Assembly (NCBI RefSeq): GCF_035989285.1
Contig: NZ_CP108513.1
Location: 1,922,001-1,986,000 of the forward strand
Source: Streptomyces sp. NBC_01235
GTDB taxonomy: Bacteria > Actinomycetota > Actinomycetes > Streptomycetales > Streptomycetaceae
Direction: 5' to 3'
Length of the DNA: 64,000 bases
Made by a program: the position numbers and the translations under genes. Position 1 is the stretch's first letter. Every line of letters begins with the position of its first letter. Below, one piece after another: positions 1 to 8,781 of the stretch. The notes under the pieces are model-generated. The model was not told the origin of the DNA, ran no database searches, and worked only from the letters and a program-made list of their open reading frames with translations.

Positions 1-2
1 CC

Positions 3-1190
3 GTACGGAACCTCACCTTCCAGCTCTCCGGCGCCCAGCTCGGCATCACCGTCACCAACCTGGTGGTCGGCATGCTGTCCGAGCCGTCGATCGCCAAGCT
101 GATCGCCGGGCCGCTGGAGTCGCTCGGTCTGTCGAGCACCACGTCGAGCTCCGTCGCCCTGGTGCTGGGCACGGCCCTGTCGACGGTGTTCCTGATGGTC
201 GTCGGCGAGCTCGTGCCCAAGAACTGGGCGATCTCCTCCCCCCTGACGGTCGCCAAGACAGTGGGCAACGCGCAGCGCTGGTTCAGCGCCGCCTTCCGGC
301 CCTTCATCAGCCACCTCAACAACACCGCGAACCGCGTCGTGCGTCGCTTCGGTGTGGAGCCCACCGAGGAACTCGCCGCCGCGCGCGGCCCCCAGGAGCT
401 CGCGGCCCTGGCCCGGCACTCCGCCAGGGAGGGCGCCCTGGAGGCGGACACCGCGGAGCTGTTCGTGCGCACGCTGAACCTGGCAGACCTGACCGCGGAG
501 AACGTGATGACCCCGCGCGTCCAGGTCATCGCCCTGGACGCGACGGCGACCTGCGAGGACGTGGCGAACGCGACCCGGGCGACGGGCCTGTCCCGCTTCC
601 CCGTGTACCGCGGCGGCCTCGACGCGGTGGTCGGCACCGCGCACATCAAGGACGCGCTGGCGATCCCGGCGGAGCGCCGCGTGCGGGTGCCCGTCGCGGA
701 GATCATGCGCGAACCCCTCCTCGTACCCGAGTCGCTGACCGTGGACCGGCTGCTGGACCGGCTGTCCGGCAAGCGGACGATGGCCGTGATCATCGACGAG
801 TACGGCGGCACGGCGGGCGTGGCGACGCTGGAGGACATCGTCGAGGAGGTCGTCGGCGAGGTCCGTGACGAGCACGACCCGCACGAGACGCCCGACCTGG
901 CGCCCGCCGGCACGGACGACGACGGCCGCGCCCTGTTCTCGGCCGACGGCGCCACCCGCACCGACCAACTCGCGCGGGTGGGCCTGCACACCCCCGAGGG
1001 GCCGTACGAGACGCTCGCCGGTCTGGTCGCCACCGAGCTGGGCCGGATACCGGCCGAGGGCGACACCGTCGAGGTCGTCGGCTGGCGCATGGACGTGGTG
1101 GACGCCTCCGGCCGCCGGGCCGCGCGCGTGCTGCTGCACGCGCCACCTGCCACGTCCTCCGGGAGTTTCGGACAGGAGGCCGCGAAGTGA
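3..1190 (+). CDS. CNNM/CBS-domain membrane protein (hemolysin-family), 5' end outside window
   Basis: The reading frame is open from the first bases of the window, so the gene begins upstream and its first transmembrane part is missing. The visible part starts in a DUF21/CNNM membrane domain (hydrophobic helices around a GELVPKNWA motif). A CBS pair follows (NVMTPRVQV, then an EIMREPLLVPES repeat), and the protein ends in a CorC/HlyC transporter-associated domain. The family is linked to Mg2+/Co2+ transport, often annotated as hemolysin; the substrate is inferred. The stop overlaps the GTG start of a paralogue in GTGA, so the two are translationally coupled and may form a heteromeric complex. 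Confidence 0.9.
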   Translation, partial: VRNLTFQLSGAQLGITVTNLVVGMLSEPSIAKLIAGPLESLGLSSTTSSSVALVLGTALSTVFLMVVGELVPKNWAISSPLTVAKTVGNAQRWFSAAFRPFISHLNNTANRVVRRFGVEPTEELAAARGPQELAALARHSAREGALEADTAELFVRTLNLADLTAENVMTPRVQVIALDATATCEDVANATRATGLSRFPVYRGGLDAVVGTAHIKDALAIPAERRVRVPVAEIMREPLLVPESLTVDRLLDRLSGKRTMAVIIDEYGGTAGVATLEDIVEEVVGEVRDEHDPHETPDLAPAGTDDDGRALFSADGATRTDQLARVGLHTPEGPYETLAGLVATELGRIPAEGDTVEVVGWRMDVVDASGRRAARVLLHAPPATSSGSFGQEAAK

Positions 1191-2200
1191 CCGCCGTCCA
1201 GCTGCTGATCGCCCTGGCGACCCTCGTCGTCAACGCGTTCTTCGTCGGCGCCGAGTTCGCGCTGATCTCCGTGCGCCGCTCGCAGATCGAGCCGTACGCC
1301 GAACAGGGCGACCGGCGCGCCAAGAGCGTGCTGTGGGGACTGCAGCACGTGTCCGCGCTGATGGCGGCCGCTCAGCTCGGCATCACGCTGTGCACGCTGA
1401 TCCTCGGCGTGGTCGCCGAACCGGCCATCGCGCATCTGCTGGAGCCGGTGTTCCACGCGGTGGGCGTGCCCGAGGGCGCCGGACACGCGGTGTCCTTCGT
1501 GATCGCGCTGGCCCTCGCCACCTATCTGCACATGCTGCTCGGCGAGATGGTGCCGAAGAACATCGCGCTCGCCGAGCCGGTGCGCAGCGCACTGCTGCTG
1601 GGCCCGCCGCTGGTCACCCTGGCCCGGGCGCTTCGGCCGGTGATCTTCGCGATCAACGCCTTGGCGAACGGTCTGCTGAAGCTGATGCGGATCGAGACGA
1701 AGGACGAGGTCGCCGCGGCCTTCTCGGACGCCCAGCTGGCCCAGATCGTGCGGGACGCCGGCGAGGCGGGCCTCATCGACGACCGCGCCCAGGAGCGGTT
1801 GCACGACGCCCTGGAGCTGGGCCGCCGCCCGGTGCGGGACGTCGTCCTGCCGCTGGAACGGGTCGTCCACGTGCGCGTGGGCGTCACTCCGGAGGAGCTG
1901 GAGCAACTCGCGGCCGAGTCCGGGTTCTCCCGCTTCCCGGTGGTGGACGAGGGACGCCGGATCGTCGGCTACCTGCATGTGAAGGACGCCCTCGACGCCT
2001 CGCCTCGGGACACGCCGTTCCGGCCGCGGGACATGCGGCCCATCGCGCGCGTGCGGGAGGCGACGCCGCTGGACGACGTCCTCACCGCGATGCGCGGCAG
2101 CCGTACGCACGTGGCGGCCGTGCTCGGCTCCGACGGGCGGCTGGCCGGCCTCGTGACCATGGAGGACGTGCTGCGGGAGCTGTTCGGACAGCAGACGTGA
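1187..2200 (+). CDS. CNNM/CBS-domain membrane protein (second paralogue)
   Basis: This 337-residue protein starts at a GTG overlapping the previous stop, with GGAGG at 1174-1178 as ribosome site. It has a DUF21/CNNM domain with hydrophobic segments at about 1-25, 55-80 and 95-125 and the conserved GEMVPKN motif. Two CBS repeats occupy about 200-335 (VVLPLERVVHVR, then DMRPIARV), ending at MEDVLRELFG. Unlike its partner it has no long CorC/HlyC tail, so the pair is one long and one short form. Paired CNNM genes next to each other are common in actinobacteria. An ion-transport or ion-sensing role is family knowledge; the substrate cannot be read from the sequence. Confidence 0.88.
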   Translation: MTAVQLLIALATLVVNAFFVGAEFALISVRRSQIEPYAEQGDRRAKSVLWGLQHVSALMAAAQLGITLCTLILGVVAEPAIAHLLEPVFHAVGVPEGAGHAVSFVIALALATYLHMLLGEMVPKNIALAEPVRSALLLGPPLVTLARALRPVIFAINALANGLLKLMRIETKDEVAAAFSDAQLAQIVRDAGEAGLIDDRAQERLHDALELGRRPVRDVVLPLERVVHVRVGVTPEELEQLAAESGFSRFPVVDEGRRIVGYLHVKDALDASPRDTPFRPRDMRPIARVREATPLDDVLTAMRGSRTHVAAVLGSDGRLAGLVTMEDVLRELFGQQT

Positions 2201-2306
2201 GACCACGGACGAACCGGAGGACCGGCAAGTGGACGGACCAGAGGTGACCGCGGACCAGAGATGACCGACCGCTGGGTATGCGACTCGGGCTACCATCTAT
2301 GTCGCC

Positions 2307-3098
2307 ATGCAGACGAACCCCACACACACCAGCCTGGTCGCGATCGGCGACTCGTTCACCGAAGGCATGTCGGACCTGCTGCCCGACGGCTCCTACCGGG
2401 GCTGGGCGGACCTCCTCGCCGCGCGGATGGCCGCGCGCACCCCCGGTTTCCGCTACGCCAACCTGGCCGTGCGCGGCAAGCTGATCGGGCAGATCGTCGA
2501 CGAGCAGGTGCCGGTGGCGGCGGCGATGGGCGCCGACGTCATCACCCTGGTCGGCGGCCTGAACGACACCCTGCGCCCCAAGTGCGACATGGGCCGGGTC
2601 AAGGGCCTGCTGACGGAGGCCGTGGAGCGCCTGGCCCCGTCCTGCAAGCAGCTCGTGCTGATGCGCAGCCCGGGCCGGCAGGGGCCGGTCCTGGAGCGGT
2701 TCCGGCCGCGCATGGAGGAGCTGTTCGTGTGCGTCGAGGAGCTGGCGGATCGGCACGGCGCGCTCGTCGTCGACCTGTACGGCGCGCCGTCGCTCGGCGA
2801 CCCGCGCCTGTGGGACGTCGACCGGCTGCACCTGAGCGCCGAGGGACACCGCCGGGTCGCCGAGGCCGTCTGGCAGACCCTCGGCCACGACCCCGAGGAC
2901 ACCGAGTGGCACACGCCGATGCCGGCCACGCCGCCCCCGGGCTGGGCCGCCCGGCGCGTCGCGGACGCGCGGTTCGCCCGGCAGTACCTGCTCCCGTGGA
3001 TCGGCCGCCGTCTGACGGGCCGCTCCTCGGGCGACGGCCTGCCACCGAAGCGCCCCGACCTGCTGCCGTACGAGGTGCGGCCCGACACCGCGGGGTGA
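2307..3098 (+). CDS. SGNH/GDSL-family hydrolase
   Basis: The protein has 263 residues. Block I (IGDSFTEGMSD) near the N-terminus carries the catalytic serine, GGLNDTLRP is the Asn block, and DRLHLSAEGH near residue 175 carries the Asp and His of the triad. No signal peptide or transmembrane segment is visible, so it is probably a cytoplasmic esterase/lipase-type enzyme with unknown substrate. The ATG at 2307 begins directly at the first strand of the fold. The stop falls at the first copy of a 20-bp tandem repeat. Confidence 0.88.
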   Translation: MQTNPTHTSLVAIGDSFTEGMSDLLPDGSYRGWADLLAARMAARTPGFRYANLAVRGKLIGQIVDEQVPVAAAMGADVITLVGGLNDTLRPKCDMGRVKGLLTEAVERLAPSCKQLVLMRSPGRQGPVLERFRPRMEELFVCVEELADRHGALVVDLYGAPSLGDPRLWDVDRLHLSAEGHRRVAEAVWQTLGHDPEDTEWHTPMPATPPPGWAARRVADARFARQYLLPWIGRRLTGRSSGDGLPPKRPDLLPYEVRPDTAG

Positions 3099-3196
3099 CG
3101 TCCGCCTCGGCAGGGCGACGTCCGCCTCGGCAGGGCGACGTCCACCACCGCAGGACGACGTCCACCACCGCGGGGTGACGTCCGTCTCGTAGGTTC
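3097..3196 (+). repeat. 20-bp tandem repeat, about five copies
   Basis: Copies begin at 3097, 3117, 3137, 3157 and 3177, each opening with GACGTCC and followed by a variable CGCCTCGGCAGG- or ACCACCGCAGG-like half. The last copy decays. The array starts within the stop codon of the SGNH hydrolase gene and ends about 55 bp before purB, filling most of that intergenic region. It has no spacers, so it is not CRISPR. It could be a slippage-prone minisatellite or a cluster of GACGTC-containing regulator sites. Confidence 0.85.
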
Positions 3197-3251
3197 CGCC
3201 GAACGGGACGGTGGCGCTGGCCTGCACGAATCGCCAGTAGAATCCCTACAC

Positions 3252-4694
3252 GTGACTTCCGCTCCCGCCAAGCCCCGCATCCCCAACGTCCTCGCCGGAC
3301 GCTACGCCTCCGCCGAGCTCGCCACGCTCTGGTCGCCCGAGCACAAGGTGAAGCTGGAGCGTCAGCTCTGGCTCGCCGTGCTGAAGGCCCAGAAGGACCT
3401 CGGGATCGAGGTGCCGGACGCGGCGATCGCCGACTACGAGCGTGTCCTGGACACCGTCGACCTGGCATCGATCGCCGAGCGCGAGAAGGTCACACGGCAC
3501 GACGTGAAGGCCCGCATCGAGGAGTTCAACGACCTCGCCGGGCACGAGCAGGTCCACAAGGGCATGACGTCCCGCGACCTGACGGAGAACGTCGAGCAGC
3601 TGCAGATCAGGCTGTCGCTGGAGCTCGTGCGCGACCGTACGGTGGCCGTCCTGGCGCGCCTGGGCAAGCTGGCCGGCGAGTACGGCGAGCTGGTCATGGC
3701 CGGCCGCTCGCACAACGTGGCCGCGCAGGCCACCACTCTCGGCAAGCGGTTCGCCACCGCCGCCGACGAGCTGCTCGTCGCGTACGGCCGGGTCGAGGAA
3801 CTGCTCGGCCGCTACCCGCTGCGCGGCATCAAGGGCCCGGTCGGCACGGCGCAGGACATGCTGGACCTGCTGGGCGGCGACGCCGCGAAGCTGGCCGAAC
3901 TGGAGGACCGGATCGCCGGTCACCTGGGCTTCTCGCAGGCGTTCACGTCCGTCGGCCAGGTCTACCCGCGGTCGCTGGACTACGAGGTCGTAACGGCGCT
4001 GGTGCAGCTCGCGGCTGCTCCCTCCTCGCTGGCGAAGACGATCCGGCTGATGGCCGGGCACGAGTTGGTGACCGAGGGCTTCAAGCCCGGCCAGGTCGGC
4101 TCCTCGGCGATGCCGCACAAGATGAACACCCGCTCCTGCGAGCGCGTCAACGGCCTGATGGTCATCCTGCGCGGCTACGCGTCGATGACCGGCGAGCTGG
4201 CCGGCGACCAGTGGAACGAGGGCGACGTGTCCTGCTCGGTGGTGCGCCGGGTCGCGCTGCCGGACGCGTTCTTCGCGCTGGACGGTCTGCTGGAGACGTT
4301 CCTGACGGTGCTCGACGAGTTCGGCGCCTTCCCGGCCGTCGTCGCCCGCGAGCTGGACCGCTACCTGCCGTTCCTCGCCACCACCAAGGTGCTGATGGGC
4401 GCGGTGCGCGCGGGCGTCGGCCGTGAGGTCGCGCACGAGGCGATCAAGGAGAACGCGGTCGCCTCCGCGTTGGCGATGCGCGAGCGGGGCGCCGAGCGCA
4501 ACGAGCTGCTGGACAAGCTGGCCGCCGACGAGCGCCTCCCGCTCGACCGCGCGCAGCTGGACACGCTGATGGCCGACAAGCTGTCCTTCACGGGTGCCGC
4601 CGCCGCGCAGGTGGCCACGGTCGTCGGCCGTGTCGAGGAGATCGTGAAGCAGCGGCCGGAGGCGGCCGGCTACACCCCGGGAGCGATCCTCTGA
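3252..4694 (+). CDS. purB: adenylosuccinate lyase
   Basis: The enzyme removes fumarate from SAICAR and from adenylosuccinate in purine biosynthesis. The protein has 480 residues, the usual length. It carries the fumarase/aspartase superfamily signature GSSAMPHKMN (about 280-290), the MTSRDLTEN active-site segment near residue 110, and GRSHNVAAQATT near 155. The start is GTG at 3252. It begins just after the tandem repeat and is followed with no gap by mug; the two genes share the CTGA at 4691-4694. Confidence 0.97.
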   Translation: MTSAPAKPRIPNVLAGRYASAELATLWSPEHKVKLERQLWLAVLKAQKDLGIEVPDAAIADYERVLDTVDLASIAEREKVTRHDVKARIEEFNDLAGHEQVHKGMTSRDLTENVEQLQIRLSLELVRDRTVAVLARLGKLAGEYGELVMAGRSHNVAAQATTLGKRFATAADELLVAYGRVEELLGRYPLRGIKGPVGTAQDMLDLLGGDAAKLAELEDRIAGHLGFSQAFTSVGQVYPRSLDYEVVTALVQLAAAPSSLAKTIRLMAGHELVTEGFKPGQVGSSAMPHKMNTRSCERVNGLMVILRGYASMTGELAGDQWNEGDVSCSVVRRVALPDAFFALDGLLETFLTVLDEFGAFPAVVARELDRYLPFLATTKVLMGAVRAGVGREVAHEAIKENAVASALAMRERGAERNELLDKLAADERLPLDRAQLDTLMADKLSFTGAAAAQVATVVGRVEEIVKQRPEAAGYTPGAIL

Positions 4695-5206
4695 CCCGCT
4701 CGCCCCGCTTCACCCAGGCGGAGCTGGAGGCCGCCCGCGACCGTCTCGTACCGGACGTCGTCGCGGGCGGCCTGCGCGTCCTGTTCTGTGGCATCAACCC
4801 GGGCCTGCTGACGGCGGCGACCGGCCACCACTTCGCCCGCCCCGGCAACCGCTTCTGGCCGGTGCTGCACCTCTCCGGCTTCACACCGAGGCTGATGAAG
4901 CCGGCGGAGCAGCGGGAACTGCTGTCCCACGGGCTCGGCATCACGAACGTGGTGGCCCGGGCGACCGCCCGGGCCGACGAGCTGAGCGCCGAGGAGTACC
5001 GGGAGGGCGGACGGCTGCTGGCGGAGAAGGTGACGCTGCTGAAGCCCCGCTGGCTGGCGGTGGTGGGCGTGACCGCCTATCGGGCGGCCTTCGACGACCG
5101 CAAGGCCGCAGTGGGTCCGCAGGAGCGGGTCATCGGGGACACGCGCGTGTGGGTGCTGCCGAATCCCAGCGGTCTCAATGCGGTTACAACTACCCCTCGA
5201 CCATGA
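4691..5206 (+). pseudogene. mug: mug, G/U mismatch-specific DNA glycosylase, 3' end displaced by the integrated element
   Basis: Mug/TDG glycosylases excise uracil or thymine from G mismatches. The frame has the catalytic GINPGL motif at about residue 34 followed by GNRFWPVL, and the C-terminal substrate loop NPSGLNA. After NPSGL the sequence crosses the attL core at 5171-5175. The element supplies a 9-residue replacement tail (NAVTTTPRP) and a stop, giving 171 residues. The native tail (NAHWTAATMAQ... to AAEG) now lies at 38308-38377. The attP arm happens to re-encode NA, so the motif survives but about 20 terminal residues are lost. The only start upstream of the catalytic motif is CTG at 4691, with GGGAG at 4679-4683. 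Residual activity is uncertain. Confidence 0.85.
5171..5175. other. attL core (GGTCT)
   Basis: This is the junction between the mug coding sequence (left) and the element (right). The reconstructed attB is the mug codons CCC AGC GGT CTG AAC GCG CAT. The reconstructed attP is TTCAGA-GGTCT-CAATGCGG. The flanking AA and GCG are also shared, so pairing may reach 3 to 8 bases beyond the core. Confidence 0.85.
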
Positions 5207-5539
5207 TCCACTTCGGCCGCTCCGCTCCGGGCCCGACACCCCTTGTCGATCTTGCTAGATGGGCGCCCTTGCAGCTCAGGGCCACTGCCTCGCGCCGCCC
5301 GCTCCGATGCCCCGGAGGCACGAGGGGCGACCCGCAGGCCACCACCTGGAAGCGCGACCGATCCAATCGGATGATCTTGCACATGGGAAACGGCTGATCT
5401 CGACGAGCGGCCGACTCGTCCACGTAAATGATCTTGTGACGGTTGATTCCCTCGTCTTTCCTGACAGGTCATGGGAATCCTGCTTGTCCCGGGACGACCG
5501 TAAGTGTGATCCTTCTTATGAACGCGAAGGACGCACGAC
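5207..5539. other. intergenic region at the left end of the element
   Basis: These 333 bp separate the attL-truncated mug from the DUF3644 gene. I see no convincing gene; the open frames here read as shadows. The segment 5424-5500 is less GC-rich and probably holds the promoter of the downstream gene, whose ribosome site is GAAGGA at 5525-5530. Confidence 0.5.
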
Positions 5540-6649
5540 ATGGCATACGCCCGTTGGAAGCACATCCTCATCGAGTCGCAGCGGCACGCCCTCAAGGCAG
5601 TTGACGAGTGGAACTGTTCAAGTGGCAACTACAGCGACTTCCTCACCCACATGCACAAGGCGTGGCACTACCTGCTTCATGCGGAGTTCCACAAAGCCAA
5701 GATCGACTACCACTACAAGGACGCCCAGACTGGTCAGCACAAGCTGATCGACGGCGAGCCGAAGGCGTGGGATCTGGAGTGGTGCCTGAAGCAGCGCTAC
5801 ACCAACAGTGCCGACCCGGTGCGCTTGAACGCCGAGCTCTTCGTGGCGCTCCGCAACAAGGTGGAGCACCGGTACGAGCACAACCTCAAGATCGTGACCG
5901 GCGGCAGGGCGCAGGCGCTCGTCATGAACTACGAGCAGGAGATGGTGGACCACTTCGGCCCCGCTTTCAGCCTCGCTGATCAGCTCCGCTTCCCGATCGC
6001 CCTCCAGACGCTCACCGCCGAGGGTCGCGAGCAGCTCCAGGACGCGGCGAAGAAGCTGCCGAAGAAGACCCGCGACCTGGTGGCGAAGTTCGAGGCTGCC
6101 ATCGACTCGGACGTACTGGATGATCTGAAGTACGACTACCGGGTGCGGCTGGTGCCCATCGTCGGCAAGAAGACGGATGCCGACCTGGCGGTCAACTTCG
6201 TCAACTTGGACGAGTTGACCGACAGTGAGCGCGCGGTCATGACCAAGGCGGGGCGTACCGGGACGGTCATCACCAAGGTGAAGCACGTCGAGACGATGAA
6301 CCCGGCGAAGCTCCGGGCATCGGTCGTCGCCGAACGCGTCGAGGCCGAGCTGCCGTTCTGCTTCAGTGTCCACGGTGAGCACACCGAGATGTGGCGACGA
6401 CTCGGCGTCCGTCCGGCTGTGGGAAGTGCCGACCCGTGCATCACCGATGCGCGCTACTGCATCTACGACGAGCCGGTCAGCACCTACCTGTACACCGATG
6501 CCTGGGTGGCGAAGATCATCAAGGAGATCGGCACGGTCGAGAAGTACCGCAAGTTCTTCGGCAAGGACCCGCGCATGAAGAAGGTGACCGCCTTGCCGAA
6601 GCAGGCAGACCCCGTGCACGACGAGCGTCCCATCGGGAAGACCGCCTGA
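5540..6649 (+). CDS. DUF3644-family protein with RX4H (HEPN-like) motif
   Basis: The 369-residue protein resembles DUF3644 proteins by its N-terminal helical region. The key segment is LFVALRNKVEHRYEH, where R105 and H110 form the RX4H motif of HEPN ribonucleases. No transmembrane segment is present. GAAGGA lies about 10 nt before the ATG. It is the first gene inside attL, a usual place for cargo. HEPN domains in mobile elements often act as toxin or abortive-infection RNases; that role is inferred from the motif and position. It is transcribed towards the convergent cyclo-ligase gene. Confidence 0.75.
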   Translation: MAYARWKHILIESQRHALKAVDEWNCSSGNYSDFLTHMHKAWHYLLHAEFHKAKIDYHYKDAQTGQHKLIDGEPKAWDLEWCLKQRYTNSADPVRLNAELFVALRNKVEHRYEHNLKIVTGGRAQALVMNYEQEMVDHFGPAFSLADQLRFPIALQTLTAEGREQLQDAAKKLPKKTRDLVAKFEAAIDSDVLDDLKYDYRVRLVPIVGKKTDADLAVNFVNLDELTDSERAVMTKAGRTGTVITKVKHVETMNPAKLRASVVAERVEAELPFCFSVHGEHTEMWRRLGVRPAVGSADPCITDARYCIYDEPVSTYLYTDAWVAKIIKEIGTVEKYRKFFGKDPRMKKVTALPKQADPVHDERPIGKTA

Positions 6650-6667
6650 GCCAGTGAAGGGCTGTGC

Positions 6668-7387
6668 CTACCGCGCAGCCCTCCGCCGCGCCAGTACCGG
6701 AATCGCCGCGATCTTCTCGGGTGTGAGGTCCTCCCATACCAAGCCGTGCGGACGTCGACGGTTGGGGCAGGGGATCACCTCGTCGGGCGTGACGATGTAG
6801 TCCACCGAGAAATCGTGCTCAGTCTCGGGGATGTCGTCCTCGATGACCTGGAGCGCGTGGACGGGCGCGACAATCACGGTCGACTCAGTGACGAGGCCGG
6901 CCTCGATGAGAAGCGCCACTTCAAGGTCGGAGTACCCGGCACCCTTGCCGATGCGGGCACCGGAGCGGTTCACGGCCACACTGCCGCAGACGACGATGTC
7001 GATCGGTCGCATGTCGTCCACGCCGACGCGCCGGGCAACCTGGGCCGCTCCCTTCTTCTCGGCGGCCTCCTCCGGTGGAAGCCCGAGGTTCTTGGGGTCG
7101 AGCAGGTAGAAGGGTTCGAGTGACGCCATACGCGGCACAGCCATGTAGACGCGCTTGCCGTCATTCAGGGCACGAACACGCACGGGAAGCTGTGCCCAGT
7201 CAGGGTTCGCCTTGACGGTCGTGGCTCGCTGCCATTCATCCAGCCCGGCCAGTTGCTCAGCGGTCCCCTCAGTCCCGTAGAAACCGGGAATCTTTCCGTA
7301 CGAGTCGGAGGTAGCGCCGCCACCGTCAATGAGTCGTCGCCACACTCGCTCGCGTACGGCCTGCTTGGCCTGGTCGATGTTCGTCAC
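6668..7387 (-). CDS. 5-formyltetrahydrofolate cyclo-ligase family protein
   Basis: The 239-residue protein has the family's nucleotide/folate motif RIGKGAGYSDLE at about 147-158, preceded by DIVVCGSVAVN. An R-x-W segment near the N-terminus (RERVWRRL) fits the ATP-phosphate region. The enzyme class converts 5-formyl-THF to 5,10-methenyl-THF with ATP. It begins 12 bp after the XRE/TPR regulator stop on the same strand, so the two are probably one operon. A folate enzyme paired with an XRE regulator is an accessory copy rather than the housekeeping gene; its role in the element is unknown. Confidence 0.8.
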   Translation of the reverse strand: MTNIDQAKQAVRERVWRRLIDGGGATSDSYGKIPGFYGTEGTAEQLAGLDEWQRATTVKANPDWAQLPVRVRALNDGKRVYMAVPRMASLEPFYLLDPKNLGLPPEEAAEKKGAAQVARRVGVDDMRPIDIVVCGSVAVNRSGARIGKGAGYSDLEVALLIEAGLVTESTVIVAPVHALQVIEDDIPETEHDFSVDYIVTPDEVIPCPNRRRPHGLVWEDLTPEKIAAIPVLARRRAAR

Positions 7388-7399
7388 GCCCCACCTGTT

Positions 7400-8563
7400 C
7401 TATATGGCCATGAGCGCAAGCAACCTGTCGTTGATCTCCTGCGCCCACGGCTCGTTCCTCCACTGCCGTAGCTCACGCCCAGCAGAGAACGCCAGATTAA
7501 GACCGCCTCCGCCGCGCGTCAGCTCGACGGCATCAATGGTGCGGTGCATGACGCTCGCCGCCTCATCCAGCTTGCCTTGACGGATGAGCGCCAAGGCCAG
7601 GTTGCCCAGCGCGATGGCTTGGCTCTTCTTCTTGGCTGCCAGTGCCCGCGAAGTCATACGGAGGATGGGTTCGGCCCGCTCCGGCAGATCGAGGAATAGG
7701 TAACACGATCCGGCGAGCCGGTTGAACTCGTTGACTGTGTAGTACGGCGCGGCGATGTCGTCAGGGTGGAAGCGGTCGAACTGGATCTCGGCCTTCTTCA
7801 GCGCGTCCTCGCACTCGGGAAGCGCGCCGGTCATGGCATACCCCTCGGCGACATGAAGAAGCGAGAGACCAGTCAGTGACGGGCTGGCCAGCTTGGCGGC
7901 CTCCGCGGCCTGCTCGGCAAGCGTCACACCTCTCGTCGGGTTCTTCTCGCCGTAGAGCGCGACGAAGCTCATGCGGAGCGTCGCGTACGCCTCGGTCGAG
8001 GGGTCTCGGGCGTGCTTCGCTGCGCCGACCGCTTCCTTGAAGTATTGGATCGGCGCACGGTGGTCGCGACGCTGGCTGACGTCCCACACCAGCTGTCCCA
8101 TGAACGTCGCTGAGTCGGCTTCGACCGCGTAGAGCGCACGACGCACCCGAGGGTTGGTGGCGTTCTCACGGAGGAACCGCACCTGGCCGTGGAGCTGACC
8201 GGCACGACCAAGCAGCGCCGTCGATGCTTCTTGGTCGTAGGACTCATCGAGCTTGCGCAGCTGCTCGTGGAGGTAAGCGACCACCATGAGGTCGGCCGAC
8301 GCTGGGTTCTCCAGGGCATACGTCATCCGCTCACTGGGGCGAACGTCGGTGGCGGTCACGTCGTCCAGGAGCGCTTGAAGCTCCTGGCTCGACACCTTGA
8401 GTGCGCGCGCCAGTTTTGGCCGTAACCAAGCTTGCGGCTCCGTGTCGGCGCTCTCCCAGCGACCTACCGTTGAACGCTCGACGCCTAGATACTCGGCAAG
8501 CCCCTCTTGCGTGAAGCCTGCCGCTTTGCGACGTTGAGCTAGGCGTATGCGCTTCGCTGCCAT
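7400..8563 (-). CDS. XRE-family regulator with TPR-like C-terminus
   Basis: I chose the ATG at 8563 (387 residues) because GGAGGG lies 7 nt upstream and the helix-turn-helix starts at once (RLAQRRKAAGFTQEGLAEYLGVERSTVGRWE, residues about 7-37). The rest is an alpha-helical repeat array with alternating Ala/Leu pairs, as in TPR-containing regulators that bind a peptide or protein. The gene is divergent from the small resolvase-like gene and upstream of the cyclo-ligase, so it probably controls both directions from the 8564-8781 region. Confidence 0.85.
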   Translation of the reverse strand: MAAKRIRLAQRRKAAGFTQEGLAEYLGVERSTVGRWESADTEPQAWLRPKLARALKVSSQELQALLDDVTATDVRPSERMTYALENPASADLMVVAYLHEQLRKLDESYDQEASTALLGRAGQLHGQVRFLRENATNPRVRRALYAVEADSATFMGQLVWDVSQRRDHRAPIQYFKEAVGAAKHARDPSTEAYATLRMSFVALYGEKNPTRGVTLAEQAAEAAKLASPSLTGLSLLHVAEGYAMTGALPECEDALKKAEIQFDRFHPDDIAAPYYTVNEFNRLAGSCYLFLDLPERAEPILRMTSRALAAKKKSQAIALGNLALALIRQGKLDEAASVMHRTIDAVELTRGGGGLNLAFSAGRELRQWRNEPWAQEINDRLLALMAI

Positions 8564-8781
8564 CGCCCATCCCTCCAGTGCATGGGGCGAATTACCACCG
8601 TAGCGGCGCACGGGGCATCTGTGCAGGCCAGACCTGGGAATGCCACACGGATGCGTCATGCGTGCGTCACCTTTGCTGTGGTGTTTGCGCAGGTCAAACC
8701 GCTTCTCTGGTTGGCAGGTTGGCGAGCGGATGGAACCCCGTGCCACCGCTCGTCAACCGTTCCACTCCCCCGGAGGAACGG
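8564..8781. promoter_or_regulatory. divergent control region between XRE regulator and resolvase-like gene
   Basis: This 218-bp region separates divergent genes. It contains an imperfect direct repeat, GCAGGCCAGACC (8623-8634) and GCAGGTCAAACC (8689-8700), matching at 10 of 12 positions, and a run of GCGTC/GCGTG repeats at 8652-8670. These are candidate binding sites for the adjacent XRE protein. I could not assign -35/-10 boxes. Confidence 0.35.

Noticed and set aside
3097..3196. Possible CRISPR array
   Set aside because: The units are contiguous 20-bp repeats with no spacers and there are no cas genes in the window.
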